From Trichoplusia ni (lineage: Eukaryota > Arthropoda > Insecta > Lepidoptera > Noctuidae): DNA of 64,000 bases. How positions within the stretch are numbered: the first letter of the stretch is position 1; every line of letters begins with the position of its first letter. The notes beneath the pieces were generated by a model. That model was not told the DNA's origin. It did no database searches and was given only the letters and a program-made list of their open reading frames with translations. The position numbers and the translations under genes are program-made. This document shows, one piece after another, positions 12,201 to 23,223 of the stretch. The DNA lies in the NCBI RefSeq assembly GCF_003590095.1, contig NC_039500.1, positions 1,612,001 through 1,676,000 of the forward strand, in the 5' to 3' direction.

Positions 12201-13738
12201 ACAGTTTTTTGACATTCATGAAATATCAGGATTCCATGGTGAGTATGCTGGACGAAGGGACACCAGGAAACATCATCACTTCCAGTTATAACACCAGTTG
12301 TTCGGGCGCCGGAAGAAGTTAGCTGGTGATTTTAATACTCTAAATCTAATATTTAGAGCTTGTGTCAGCTTATTTGTGTATATTATATTACCTGCATACA
12401 AGTAACAGTGCCGACAGAGAAGTCAAACGTGCCGACGATGTCTTCGCCCAACTTGTACGCCGACTTGAACAGGCAGAAGCGGCCCACCTTCCCTCTAGTG
12501 TTCGTTATCATGTATGAGTTGGGACTTCTTCTAGCCGTGAGATTCTGAAACAATATGAAGGTATTTTTACCTACTGGTAAAAAGCGACGTGTCTTGTTCG
12601 ATACCCGCGTAAGACAAGCATTTTCTGATCCGCGGGAATCCGCCCTGAATCTGGGTGTCTTTGTGCATGTGACTTGAGAAGTATGTAAGTTGCAAAACAA
12701 AACTGATTGAGCAGATCAAACTAGGTACCACATGAGGCAGAGACTTTTTCTTCATATGTTTTAGTGAAAACAGAGACCCAATAGACCACAAACATACAAC
12801 AAACACTTAATTTTCCAAAGAAGTAAGTACAGTTCTTACCTGTAAAACCTGTAATGCCATTGTCAAAGGTGTTTCAACCTTCCTTTCTTCAGAAAATGGG
12901 TTAGTTGGCTGAAGTTCTTCTGTAGTCTCATTGCCGCATAAAGCTGCTAAATCCTGAACATTCATGATTGGACTGATGGGTAGCACTCGGAATGGAATCC
13001 TGACCATTTTGATGTGGGAGCCAACTTTCTGGGTGGCTATCGTGATTTTATAGGAGTATTTGACGGATGTACCCCTGTATGATGGTGGTGCTTCTATTGG
13101 TAATGATTCTCTATACCAGACTGGAAGATAACATTAAATACATTACTACATAATTTATTAGGTCTTTAATTTTTTTAACAGGAATAACTTTTTATTTTAA
13201 TAATAATGTAAAGCATTATTTATATGTCAATGTGGTCTGAAAGTTCTAAGCTAAAAGTCTAAGTAGCAAGTCTTGATGAAAAGCAATTAAAGAAAAACTT
13301 ACATGTTTTAGTCTCCCCTAAAGGAATAGTCAAATCACAGAAGAGTATTTTAGGTTTAGTATGAAACACAACATCTCCAATATCACAGGAGGTCACTTCT
13401 AAAGAGGTTGTCTTCCCAATTGTTGGAGTCTTATCACCAGTGTTCTTTGATGTGGAGTAGAAACAATGGATCTGTGCTGAGGCCCATGCTAAGTTTTCTA
13501 AGGCATCACTGTAAACATTTTATTTATGTATAAAAAACATTTCTTATAATAACTACTATACTATAAAAATACAATGGTTAGTTGGAGAAAGTTAAGAAAA
13601 TTTGATATTTTTTTACCAGTGACTTTGTGAGTTCCTGTGTTCTGGTTGAGCAGTATAACAAAAGGATATGCAGCATTCTAAAGCCTCTCCAGCTAAGTAA
13701 ACTGTGCCAGTTGTTAACTTTGCTGATAGCTCAATCAT
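9243..13738 (-). CDS. RGP1: RGP1 homologue, subunit of the RIC1-RGP1 Rab6 GEF
   Basis: There are six exons in transcript order: 13738-13617, 13508-13303, 13120-12840, 12544-12392, 9960-9774 and 9451-9243. They total 1158 nt, or 385 residues, close to the human 391. The start MIELSAKLTTGTVYLAGEAL, the block WASAQIHCFYST, VKYSYKITIATQ, RIPFRVLP, the hallmark RGKVGRFCLFKSAYKLGED, VSVSLQPEE and the C-terminal WRLHFEFVTTNE all match RGP1. The fold is arrestin-like, and with RIC1 it forms the GEF that activates Rab6 on the Golgi (family knowledge). The ATG at 13738 is supported by similarity to the human N-terminus. Intron 4 (9961-12391) is swollen by a fold-back transposon carrying a SINE; the exons are intact. 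It is divergent from the RhoGAP gene and convergent with RRP15. Confidence 0.95.
10290..12263. mobile_element. fold-back transposon, copy FB-1, with 8-bp target duplication
   Basis: The element runs from GTGTCCCTTCGTCC to its exact reverse complement GGACGAAGGGACAC. The arms, about 10290-10800 and 11760-12263, are near-perfect inverted repeats of roughly 500 bp. Each arm holds five copies of CCAGCATACTC or its complement (left arm: 10302, 10430, 10454, 10600, 10626), making two internal hairpins; the one at 10598-10638 has 19-bp perfect stems. It is flanked by the identical 8-mer CAGGAAAC at 10282-10289 and 12264-12271. The centre shows no transposase; a SINE is nested at 11189-11434. The element is non-autonomous. 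The 8-bp duplication fits hAT, P or Merlin-type mobilisation, but the termini match none that I recognise. It lies in RGP1 intron 4. Confidence 0.9.
11189..11434 (-). mobile_element. SINE family A, copy 2, nested in FB-1
   Basis: The (AAT)n tail is at the low end and the tRNA-like head at the high end; on the minus strand box B reads GGGTTCGATCCCC and box A GGTCGAGTGGCG. It is nearly identical to the 57565-57814 copy, so it is younger than the 4591 copy. It interrupts the central segment of the fold-back element. Confidence 0.9.
12575..12685 (+). mobile_element. tRNA-derived SINE family C fragment
   Basis: It contains TTGTTCGATACCCGCGTAAG (box B-like), then ACAAGCATTTTCTGATCCGC and CTGAATCTGGGTGTCTTTGT. 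The same body occurs at 37988-38125, 61140-61217 and 62107-62235. It is truncated and degraded, in RGP1 intron 3. Confidence 0.65.
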
Positions 13739-14567
13739 TTTCAAGATTTATATCACAGCCTATTAATAATAATAATTTATTTATTTATGATCATTTGAAG
13801 AAAGTTTCTATAACACTAAGACTAAAGCTTTAAATAAATGTATTTTTAATATAGTTTCGTGTAAAGCAGTAATGTAATCACACACTGTAATGCTCTGCTA
13901 AATATTGATGATGTGAGACCAGACACAATTCAGAATTACATTTTTGACAGATGACTTTGAACACAAAAGTATGTGTGTCTCGTTTTGACTTTCTACGAAT
14001 GAATCGTGCTACTTCTTTCTAAGGCGTTTTTTCTTGTTGTTGTTCTGAGTATGTTTAAATTTTGGTTTGCACTTTGTTTCTGACCTGGAACACGTTCGTG
14101 ACTTAAAGAGTTCCGTTTCGAAACTGATTCTAATTCCTGGCTCTTAAAGAAAATTTTAACAATTTTGTTTTTACTATGTGCGCTACGTATTAAGTGTTTG
14201 CCGTTAGCATAGGCCGTTAGGTTCTAGCCAGTATTTTTTTCTACTTTAAGATTTTCCAAAACCGTTTCCATCGTTTTAGAACGTTTTGTGTTCCATTACA
14301 TGCATTTTGGCTTCTGAAGACAAATTTTTGTAGTTAAATTAAGAGTCATTTTGTTAAAGAGAATCAAAATTCAATAAATTATATTACTTTTTTTATTCCT
14401 TATCATAAAAATATAAACTAAATGGAGAACTTGAGATTTTGAAGTTTGGATATGTTTGACACGAACTAGAATAGAAAACGGAACGACATTTAACGAATTT
14501 ACTGATGGCGGATTTGAAACATACTCCGGTAGAAATCTGAAATAGAGAATAAATATAAATAAACAAA
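13739..14567. promoter_or_regulatory. shared 5' region of the divergent RGP1/RhoGAP pair
   Basis: 829 bp separate the two ATGs (13738 minus, 14568 plus). The region is AT-rich, with no supported ORF. Both promoters and 5' UTRs must lie here; I could not identify a core promoter by eye. Confidence 0.55.
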
Positions 14568-17500
14568 ATGTTAATATCAGACGGAATAAATCATGGAAAA
14601 CTGCAATCAATTATCGTCGGGGAACTGAAAAAGGCGGGCTTGAAACATCGTCTGAAAAAGATTATAATGAAAAGTGTAAAAGTGGGTGGAATCTCATTTC
14701 CTGTTTTAGAAATGGCTACAAAAGTGATGATTTGTCAGTTAATTATACTCGTTTTTATTTTAGGATCATAAAACAGTATTCGGAGCACCATTAGCAAAAG
14801 TTCCATCGTGCAGTGTTATATGTTGTGGCAGTACATTGAGTGTTCCTCTAGTTGTTTCTGAGATGTCCTCAGTGCTCCGTTCAAACGCTCATGTTGAAGG
14901 ATTATTCCGTAAAGCAGGTTCTCAAAACCGACAAAAAGATATCAAGGTAATGTTAATTCAAAATTATGCACAGGTACTATGATAAACCTTTGTTTTTAAA
15001 TTGATGGGGATTGTTTCCCTCCAAAAGTGTCATGTCAGCTAGCCTATGACTTATGAGAATTTAATAGGCGAATTCTCTCTCTTTTATAAATAGTTCCTAA
15101 AGGTAACCAGATTTAAGTGTTCTTTACATTCTTATGTACTGCCATTCTTTGTTCAAGTATGACTGACACTATTCCTGAAATCATTGTATTAATTTTCCAG
15201 AGACTATTAGATGCCGGAGGTTGTGTATCAGAGGGTCACCATCCTATAGATGTGGCAAGTGTACTTAAGCTATACCTACGATGTTTACCGGAACCTCTGA
15301 TCAGTGCGGAGGTCCAAGACTTATTGTTACGATGTAAACTGACTGCGGGTGAAGATGCTCTGAAAGCTATTCTCCACACATTACTATTACTACCAGTATT
15401 ACATGTTCATCTGTTACATTATATCATGGAGGTGAGTTTGTTAATAAATAGAACTTGCTATTCAGATTAGAATTTTAATTGTAGAAGTTGAATATCTGTG
15501 CAGAAAAAAATATCATTAGTTATATTTATTTCAAGCTGGTTTCAATAAGGAAATCATGTTGTGTCCCTGTGTATGATTCTATTTATATCATGATAAAGGA
15601 ATTATTGTATTACTAGCTGTTGCCCGCGACTTCGTCCCCGTGGGTAGAAGATATAAGTTATGATTTATACCTGCCCTGTCTTTTTCACATTTTCCATTGT
15701 ATCTTCCCTCCTATTAGTCGCAGCGTGATGGTTCATAGCCTAAAGCCTTCCTCGATAAATGGTCTATTCAACACAAAAAGAATTTTTCAATTTGGACCAG
15801 TAGTTCCTGAGATTAGCGCGTTCAAACAAACAAACAAACTCTTCAGCTTTATATATTAGTATAGATATAGATTGCTCTATAATATACCTTTACCTTATGT
15901 AAGAATTTGTTATTGACAATAAATTTACTGTATTTACAATGGAGTAACAGATTGTTATTTTGTTTCCCAGTTACTTAACTTCTTAGCCTCCAAACATAAG
16001 GACAACTTGATGGACTCATCAAACCTGGCCATAGTGATGGCTCCCAGTATTATGCCGTTGCCGGCTGCAGCCTCTGCTCAGCGACTGGAGCACCATGTTG
16101 CACTTGTTAAGGTGAATAATATATGAGTTACTGACTACTAATTTATTTGATTAATTATAACAGTAAGATGAAAAGAGGAGTGGACTATGTTCAGCAGTGG
16201 ACAGCTATAGGCTGAGATGATGATGATGACGATGAAAGTAGGCATTTATACTTACATTACTTACTCAAAATTTAATATTCAATCCAAGATACAAATGTGA
16301 TGTACATGTGTGATTATTAAAGAGTATTTCATTTTGAACCCACAAAACAAAAGTAGTTATGACTTTCAACTTCTTTGTTTGTCATGATTCCTTGGGAATG
16401 TAATTATGTAACTTGTTATTTCGAGTCCAATCTCTGTCTCTGTTGGTCATTGTTCCATTATCTTTATTTAAGTAAAGTCTTTGTAATCTTAAAACTAGAT
16501 GTTCATTGAGAACTCGCAACACATTGGGAAGCTGACTGAAGAGCTAATGACGCAGCTCGACGACGATTCCGATGGATATCTTGCAAGGAGGAAGAAGAAA
16601 AGGCGCAGTGGCTCATTAAATAGTAAGTTTACTTGATTTAATTTGTGATAGAAAGTGAGTTGTAATGGCAATGAGAAGACCTATCTTCTTATTATGCAAG
16701 TTTCCCAAGTTTTAATCGGTTCTTTAGCCATAAAAGCGTAGCAGTCAAATATTTCGATGGCGCGGCGTTACAACATCGTGTCAGCCGTTGAATGTGAGCA
16801 GTTGCACTGAGAGTCCCAATGTACATACATGTAACTAGGACTTTTTCATCTTTTCGTTTGATGGTTTAGTCTCAACGAAAAAATATTTTTGAAATAGAAT
16901 AGACTGAGTAACTCATGCTAAAGTGGCTCAATATTAACAACATAAAAAGTATTGCATGTTTTGATAAAAAAATAATTGTTTATTTATGTTTTCCAGGAGT
17001 ACTAAATGGCCTTCGCAAGATGGTGTCAGGTAGTGTTAATACGCCGGCGACAGTAAACGAAAACGGCAAGACTCCAGTACTGAGCAAGTCTGCAGCCAAA
17101 CGGAAGTTCGATACATACGAGGGTCTTTCTACAAAAACTAAGTAAGTTCAATGAAGATAATATTTGTTTAATAATAACTTAAGTGCGGGTGAATAACAAT
17201 TTGTTTTGCGTTTTGCAGGAAAGAAATCACTAAAGGACTTCCCCAGAAAGAATTGTCATTTACACCTATGAAAATGTAAGTCATACAGCTTTTATTATAA
17301 TATTGTTGTACATTTGTCGAGAGGTTTATTTTTTGCTAGGAATTACAACACCTATTGTTATACTTTCAGGGGTCTAGAAAGAAAACGTTTAAGACTTAGC
17401 CTAATGGACGCACGGAGTACTCCAATCATCAACAGAGACTTCAGTTCACATAAAAACTCTGAAACGAGCCTCAGCAGTGAAGATTTGATAACTTCCTCTG

Positions 17501-18915
17501 AAAATTTGTTCAGCGCACACGACACTATTGACCTGTCTCCGGATATGAAGCAGTCAGATAAAGATTATGTGAGGATCTCTAAACAAGAATACGAAGAGAT
17601 CAAGAGCAGAGTCTCCGCCATCGAAAACAGACTCTCCAGAGAGTTCACTGACGTCATACCGAGAGTACAGCCTCTACAACAAGTACAAAATGTTTATGAA
17701 CAAACATTAGAGGAAGTTGCGATGTTACACTGCCCCACCTCGGACCACTTAGCAAGGAGACTGAGCAAAGAACTGAAAATAAGGCCAAACGAAGAAGCCA
17801 AGATTATACGGTCGCCTAGTGCGCGAAAAATCGGCTCAATACGACGACGGTCGAAAGAAAATATTACGAAAATCGTAAGACATAAGTCTTGGAATGTTTC
17901 CTCCCAGTCACAGCAGTCTAGTCACAACACTGATAGATTTTATCCATACGTGGGTATGAATCGTAGAGATAGGAGCAGTGCTGCAAAACCAAATTTAGAG
18001 TCTCAAAAACCTCTCGCAGATGAATGGGACGCGTCTGCATCAGAGATAAACAACGTTTCGTCAGCAAGTCAAAAGTATCGCTTACGGAAACGAGTGAGTG
18101 TGAACGATTATAGTACAGAGAAACTTGTAAGCAGAATACCTGCTCGTAGATCCCTCAATGTTACAGTAAACAACAGTTGGGACAACACAACTTCCGAAAC
18201 CTCAATGAACAACACCTTCAATTCTAGCGCCAAATCAAATGATTCCGAGACGGCTTGCTACCAGAACATTACCCATAGAAATCGTAAACCGAGTCCTCAG
18301 TCACATCAAAAATGGCGCAGTGCCGCTGCTTTCTTTATGGATAAGACTGGAGAAGTGGAGAAAACTAGTCATTCTGGGAGACCATCAGTAAATAAGCTAC
18401 GACGGCAGAACGCTGGCGCCGTTCTCGCTAAAGCTAAACTCTTTGAGTCGAGCTCTGATAAGTCTTCAGAACGACACGATAAAGCTGCTCACAACGGTTT
18501 CGCCAGAAGGCCAAGGATTAGTACTCAACAAACCAAACCACAAAGAAGTGTGGCGCACGTTAAACCTAAAGTGCAAACCGTCGTTTCCCCAAGTATTCCA
18601 GTCAGGGTTAACAGAAACGTGGAACTGCCGTCGAGCGTGCCCTCCAAATCCTATCGCTTGAACGTTCCTAGTAAAGATGACGTGAATAGCTGGCGAAATG
18701 CGAGGAAAACGACGCCGCCTGTTAAAACTGTCGTTTCTCCTCAATCCATGTTGATGAAAACCCCACAAATACCAGTATTGAAGAAACCTTTATGCACTCC
18801 GAAGACTTCCCGCCTGCCAGCCCTTAGCAATGATTGCAGGAAGGTAAACACTCCACTCAAAGGTGTTCACGTATCTCCGAGAAGACGATCTCCACGACTA
18901 AAGCAACGTGTTTAA
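14568..18915 (+). CDS. ARHGAP11A: RhoGAP protein, ARHGAP11A-like
   Basis: There are eight exons: 14568-14681, 14764-14946, 15201-15431, 15971-16111, 16499-16622, 16997-17141, 17219-17275 and 17370-18915, 846 residues in all. The exon 1 donor could instead be 6 nt earlier (14675/14676), also in phase. Residues from about 39 carry FGAPLAKVPSCSV and the arginine-finger block EGLFRKAGSQNRQKDIK. RhoGAP follows through DVASVLKLYLRCLPEPLIS and MDSSNLAIVMAPSIMP. A basic segment RRKKKRRSGSLN ends exon 5. Exon 8 is a 1.5 kb disordered Ser/Lys/Arg-rich tail with many SP/TP sites, ending SPRRRSPRLKQRV. Architecture (N-terminal RhoGAP plus long basic tail) and the KRKFDTYEGLSTKTK block match ARHGAP11A, a RhoA GAP active in cell division. 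AATAAA lies at 18926-18931. The RhoGAP call is certain; the ARHGAP11A orthology is likely. Confidence 0.9.
15612..15871 (+). repeat. dispersed repeat R1, copy 2
   Basis: It shares the ACTAGCTGTTGCCCGCGACT start, internal blocks and AAAC-rich 3' part ending at TAGTATAGAT with 3807-4034. It lies in RhoGAP intron 3. Confidence 0.85.
16160..16236 (+). repeat. LINE 3'-end fragment with (GAT)n tail
   Basis: GAGGAGTGGACTATGTTCAG, CAGTGGACAGCTATAGGCTG and then GATGATGATGA form a typical lepidopteran LINE end. A related end lies at 46592-46740. It sits in RhoGAP intron 4. Confidence 0.6.
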
Positions 18916-18925
18916 GATATTAATT

Positions 18926-18931
18926 AATAAA
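18926..18931 (+). terminator. poly(A) signal of the RhoGAP gene
   Basis: Canonical AATAAA 10 nt after the TAA stop, in AT-rich sequence. Its closeness to the stop would give a very short 3' UTR; later signals may be used instead. Confidence 0.5.
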
Positions 18932-19295
18932 TCAATATCATTTGATTTCTATTTATGTACCGATGAGTAATTTGATTTTGTTATGTTAGTAAAATACTGG
19001 ATTAGTAAAAGTATTATAACAAGTGGCCATGTGTAAATATAAATCTAATTTAATTAGTCATGATTATATTAAATCGATCACAAAAACTGGTTGCATTTCA
19101 CTTATCTATAACATTGTTGATGTAGGAGAGAACATCCTCACAATTTTTTTACGTTTTTCCTCCACGGATGTAGAGTGATGAAGGTATCAACATCTACGCA
19201 ATAATAACTGTGCTTGACGTGTTGCGGGTTCGATCCCCACCTTGAACATAGCATCGCCGGCTTGCCGCCCTGAACGTCTTTATAGATGAATCAGC

Positions 19296-20877
19296 GTGTC
19301 CCTTCGTCCAGCATACTCACCATGGAATCCTGATATTTCATGAATGTCAAAAAACTGTTCTGAAATAGTGCTAAATAGTGCCCAAAGGAAAAAAATAGTG
19401 CTCTTGTACTTGCGAAGTTATAGCCATAGTTCGATGAGTATGCTGGACGAAGGTTTCGCCCAGCATACTCACCTCCGTCCGGAGAATCTGTATACGCTTC
19501 AAACATAATTCATACTTCAAAAAATAGTTCCCAAATAGTGCCAAACGGTGCCCAAAAAGAAAAAACAGTGCTCGAATAACTTCGGAGTTATAGGCTTCGT
19601 TCAGTGAGTATGCTGGGCGTAGGTTCTACGCCCAGCATACTCACCTCAGTGCGCGAATATCGAACGAGCTATAGGTACAATTTACATCTCAAAAAATTGT
19701 GCTTGAAATAGTGCCCAATATCAGTCCAATTTTTGCTTGACTTTTGACCTAGAAAATCATTAAATTTGATTGTAAACTTCTACATACATTACATTGAGTA
19801 CAGTCGAATACAATATTATTAACTTTCTTTCTAACAATTTTTGTCTTGTGTAAATTATTAATTGTCTATGTAAGGGAGTATTTACTTTAGAATCGCAATA
19901 TTATTAATTACACATTATTTTAATAATACTTTATAATAATATGATTAAGCCTTCGCGCGTCGCATGGGACCCCGGTAGCTAGGAACAATGATTTTGGACA
20001 ATGATATTGGAAAGAGTTTTAAAAATTTGTATAACTATGTCACAGTACTAGTTTTGACTGGTTATAAGTTTTGCCTGCAACATATATACAAAAAGAAACT
20101 GTATAATTTCCTTTTTACAATTTTTCAAGATATTAATTTTATTGGCTGCAAATGACTATTTTTATTCAGACAAACACACAATGCAATGAAGTAATAGACT
20201 TCATTTACGCTTAAAGTTTCATTCATTTATTATTATTTATAAAATATATAATAATGCATTTAATCGAAAGTTTTTGACATGTGAGAAAATACCATAATTA
20301 TTTCCAATAACATGAAGTCTACAATTAGAAAGTTTAATATTTTTGTCCAAAAACATGTGTCGACGACTGTACCCCATTTTACGTTAGTATGTAAAGGTTA
20401 CATTAAAATTTAATGGTTTTCTAAGTTAAAAGTCAAGCAAAAATTGGACTGATATTGGGCACTATTTCAAGCACAATTTTTTGAGACGTAAATTATACCT
20501 ATAGCTCGTTCGATATTCGCGCACTGAGGTGAGTATGCTGGCCGTAGAACCTACGCCCAGCATACTCACTGAACGAAGCCTATAACTCCGAAGTTATTCG
20601 AGCACTGTTTTTTCTTTTTGGGCACCGTTTGGCACTATTTGGGAACTATTTTTTGAAGTATGAATTATGTTTGAAGCGTATACAGATTCTCCGGACGGAG
20701 GTGAGTATGCTGGGCGAAACCTTCGTCCAGCATACTCATCGAACTATGGCTATAACTTCGCAAGTACAAGAGCACTATTTTTTTCCTTTGGGCACTATTT
20801 AGCACTATTTCAGAACAGTTTTTTGACATTCATGAAATATCAGGATTCCATGGTGAGTATGCTGGACGAAGGGACAC
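19296..20877. mobile_element. fold-back transposon, copy FB-2, with 8-bp target duplication
   Basis: It has the same termini as FB-1 (GTGTCCCTTCGTCC and complement) and the same hairpin-bearing arms of about 500 bp. It is flanked by the identical 8-mer GAATCAGC at 19288-19295 and 20878-20885. Its centre (about 19800-20390) matches the two ends of FB-1's centre, but in reverse orientation. The middle of the centre differs: FB-2 lacks the FB-1 stretch around 10960-11190, and the matching segment around 19995-20215 is unlike FB-1. There is no transposase ORF. It lies between RhoGAP and FBXO11. Confidence 0.92.
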
Positions 20878-20885
20878 GAATCAGC

Positions 20886-23223
20886 GCAGGCGCTTACGAT
20901 TTCGAATAGGATGCCGTTACCAAAGATTTTGCTACATTTGAATACGATGCATAGTAATAGTGCATGTCCCGACCCAAACTTTCTCGAATAAATATTTGTT
21001 TCTATACTTTTAGTTTATGACTTGTGTGTCACTGACTGTACTTTTTAGTCCAAAATGTCATAATGAGCGCACAAGAGCAGCTGCTCTCTTGAGATGTGAA
21101 TGGCAAGACTGGAGAGTTAACGTCGTTTATGAAAACCTCATTACTGCGAGCTGCGCAACATTGATACATTTCATTGTAGTTGGTCTGGCATCCTGTAATT
21201 TTATTAGTCATGCTCGTAACTTACGATTTCTACTGCAGAATTTAATTGATTGAGCCGCAACTTAGCTTTCTGTTACATTGAGTAAGATCCGTATAAAAAC
21301 AAATAGGATCTTGCTCCTTTGATAGCTTCCAGCGTTAATTATATAGAAAATAATAAACAAACTGATGCTGGTGAGACCTTATTTATTATGGAGGACGATT
21401 TGATGTATTATTATTTAATTGCAAACAATATAATCATTTGTGTGCACTCATTCAATCGTGTCTTCAAAATATGAATACCTATTGAGGTAAACTAGTTTGT
21501 AGATTCTGAATGGCAAAGGGTAGTAGTAAGTAAAATAAAATTCCAATTATAATATTATATGATGTATATCACGGATTTTACAGTGGTTTTTTCGTGTATA
21601 AACAAAATATCCAGTTTTCAATTCAATAAATTAAGGACACAATTCAATAAATAACAATTTTCACGTTCAAATATATAAAAGCATCGGCGCCACAACAAAT
21701 TTCCCGTTATATTTGACACAAAAATTGAATGATTTTGAATTCTTTAGATAATAATAACATAAGTCGTAGTTTATACTGTATGTGGGGTTTCAACTAAAAT
21801 ATTTTTCACTTATACATTTAGCGATGATCACAGATTTGAGGATTATAAAAAAGCAGATTCAGAACATACCGTGCTATGGAGAGACGATTTAACAATTCGA
21901 AACTTGCAATAGTGATTACTGAGTAATTTAGGTTTCATTATAGCTTATTGGCTAACTTATCACTATCAGCACTCTGGCCGCTCACGCACGGCTCATTCCA
22001 GTTCCTAACATTGCTTCTCGATCGATATCAATACCAAATTTAAATTAACAATATAATAAAATATCAATTGTACCTAAGATCTTTTCCAATTAAATACGCA
22101 CATTCGTTCTTAATTTGCATCTTAATATACACTAACGGGCCGCGTAGGCGGCTTATGATATTTCCGGACTATCTACTGGCTCACAGCTCACAGGCAAAGG
22201 TGCTCTTTACATCAAGCGCGGCCGCCACGCTCCTCCGACTGAGCATAACGTACGTAATTCCATAATTAAACATACATGTTGTGATCAATAATAAAAATAT
22301 AATGATACAAATACATTAATTACTACATTTTTTCGATTATTGTGTGACATAAATATTTACAAAGCGCATTAGGAGCGCCAAAATAGTTAGGCGAGGCAGA
22401 CTCCTAAACGAGAGATTAATAAATGCGCCGCGCCATGCGTCCGCAACACTCGTCTGGCCACGGCGAGCTCCCACGCCACTACACCAACCAAACTCAAGTA
22501 CAAATATCTTTATTAACTAAAACATCTGACCAATTAACTTTATTGTCAGGAGAGCTAAGGAATAAATGCCCCAAAATAAAAATGAAATAGTATAGTCAAA
22601 AAGTTAAAATTATATGGATTCATTATATTACAAAGTTGTCCTGACTGCCACAGTCGCTGGATCGACAATTATTACATAACTAAATATCATACCATTTTTT
22701 TTGAAGAAACAAAAACTAATTTACTTCCCCATGATTATGAAACTAGTAGATACTATAATATATAAGCTACTACCAGTACATCTTATAAAACGAATAACAT
22801 TATTCTAAATATCAATGTGATCTCTCGTTATTATGGTTTACGATTACAATTTTGGGAATGCATGATACTACTTGACAAAATACAATAATTATTAAGTACC
22901 GATGATTAAAAAAACTCCCTACATATACAGATAGCGTAACAATGTCCGAAATATGATTAGTTTCGTCAACTATAAAGTACAAAGATGAAAATACATTACC
23001 GGCCGGTTACACATGTGCACACTGGCAGCGACTCCCTAACGAGAATATACAATACCAAGTTTTAGATAATAAAAATAATTGAACTAGAAGAGGGCGAGTC
23101 GCGACTCGCGGAGACAAATAACTACAATATAATTGGCGGCGAATAACACCTAAAAATAAATAAAAAGAAAATAGTTTTCCGACGAATACTGATGTCCTTG
23201 TCGCGGGCGGTGGGTATGGCAGC
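20886..23223. other. intergenic spacer and probable FBXO11 3' UTR
   Basis: AT-rich, no supported gene. Short ORFs here (for example 21017-21253) have no coding signature. A CpG-richer patch lies near 22370-22490. TTTATT at 22509-22514 is a minus-strand AATAAA about 710 nt beyond the FBXO11 stop and may end its transcript. Confidence 0.45.

Noticed and set aside
21017..21253. 78-residue ORF downstream of FB-2
   Set aside because: No recognisable features, overlapped by an antisense ORF of similar length, no conserved context.
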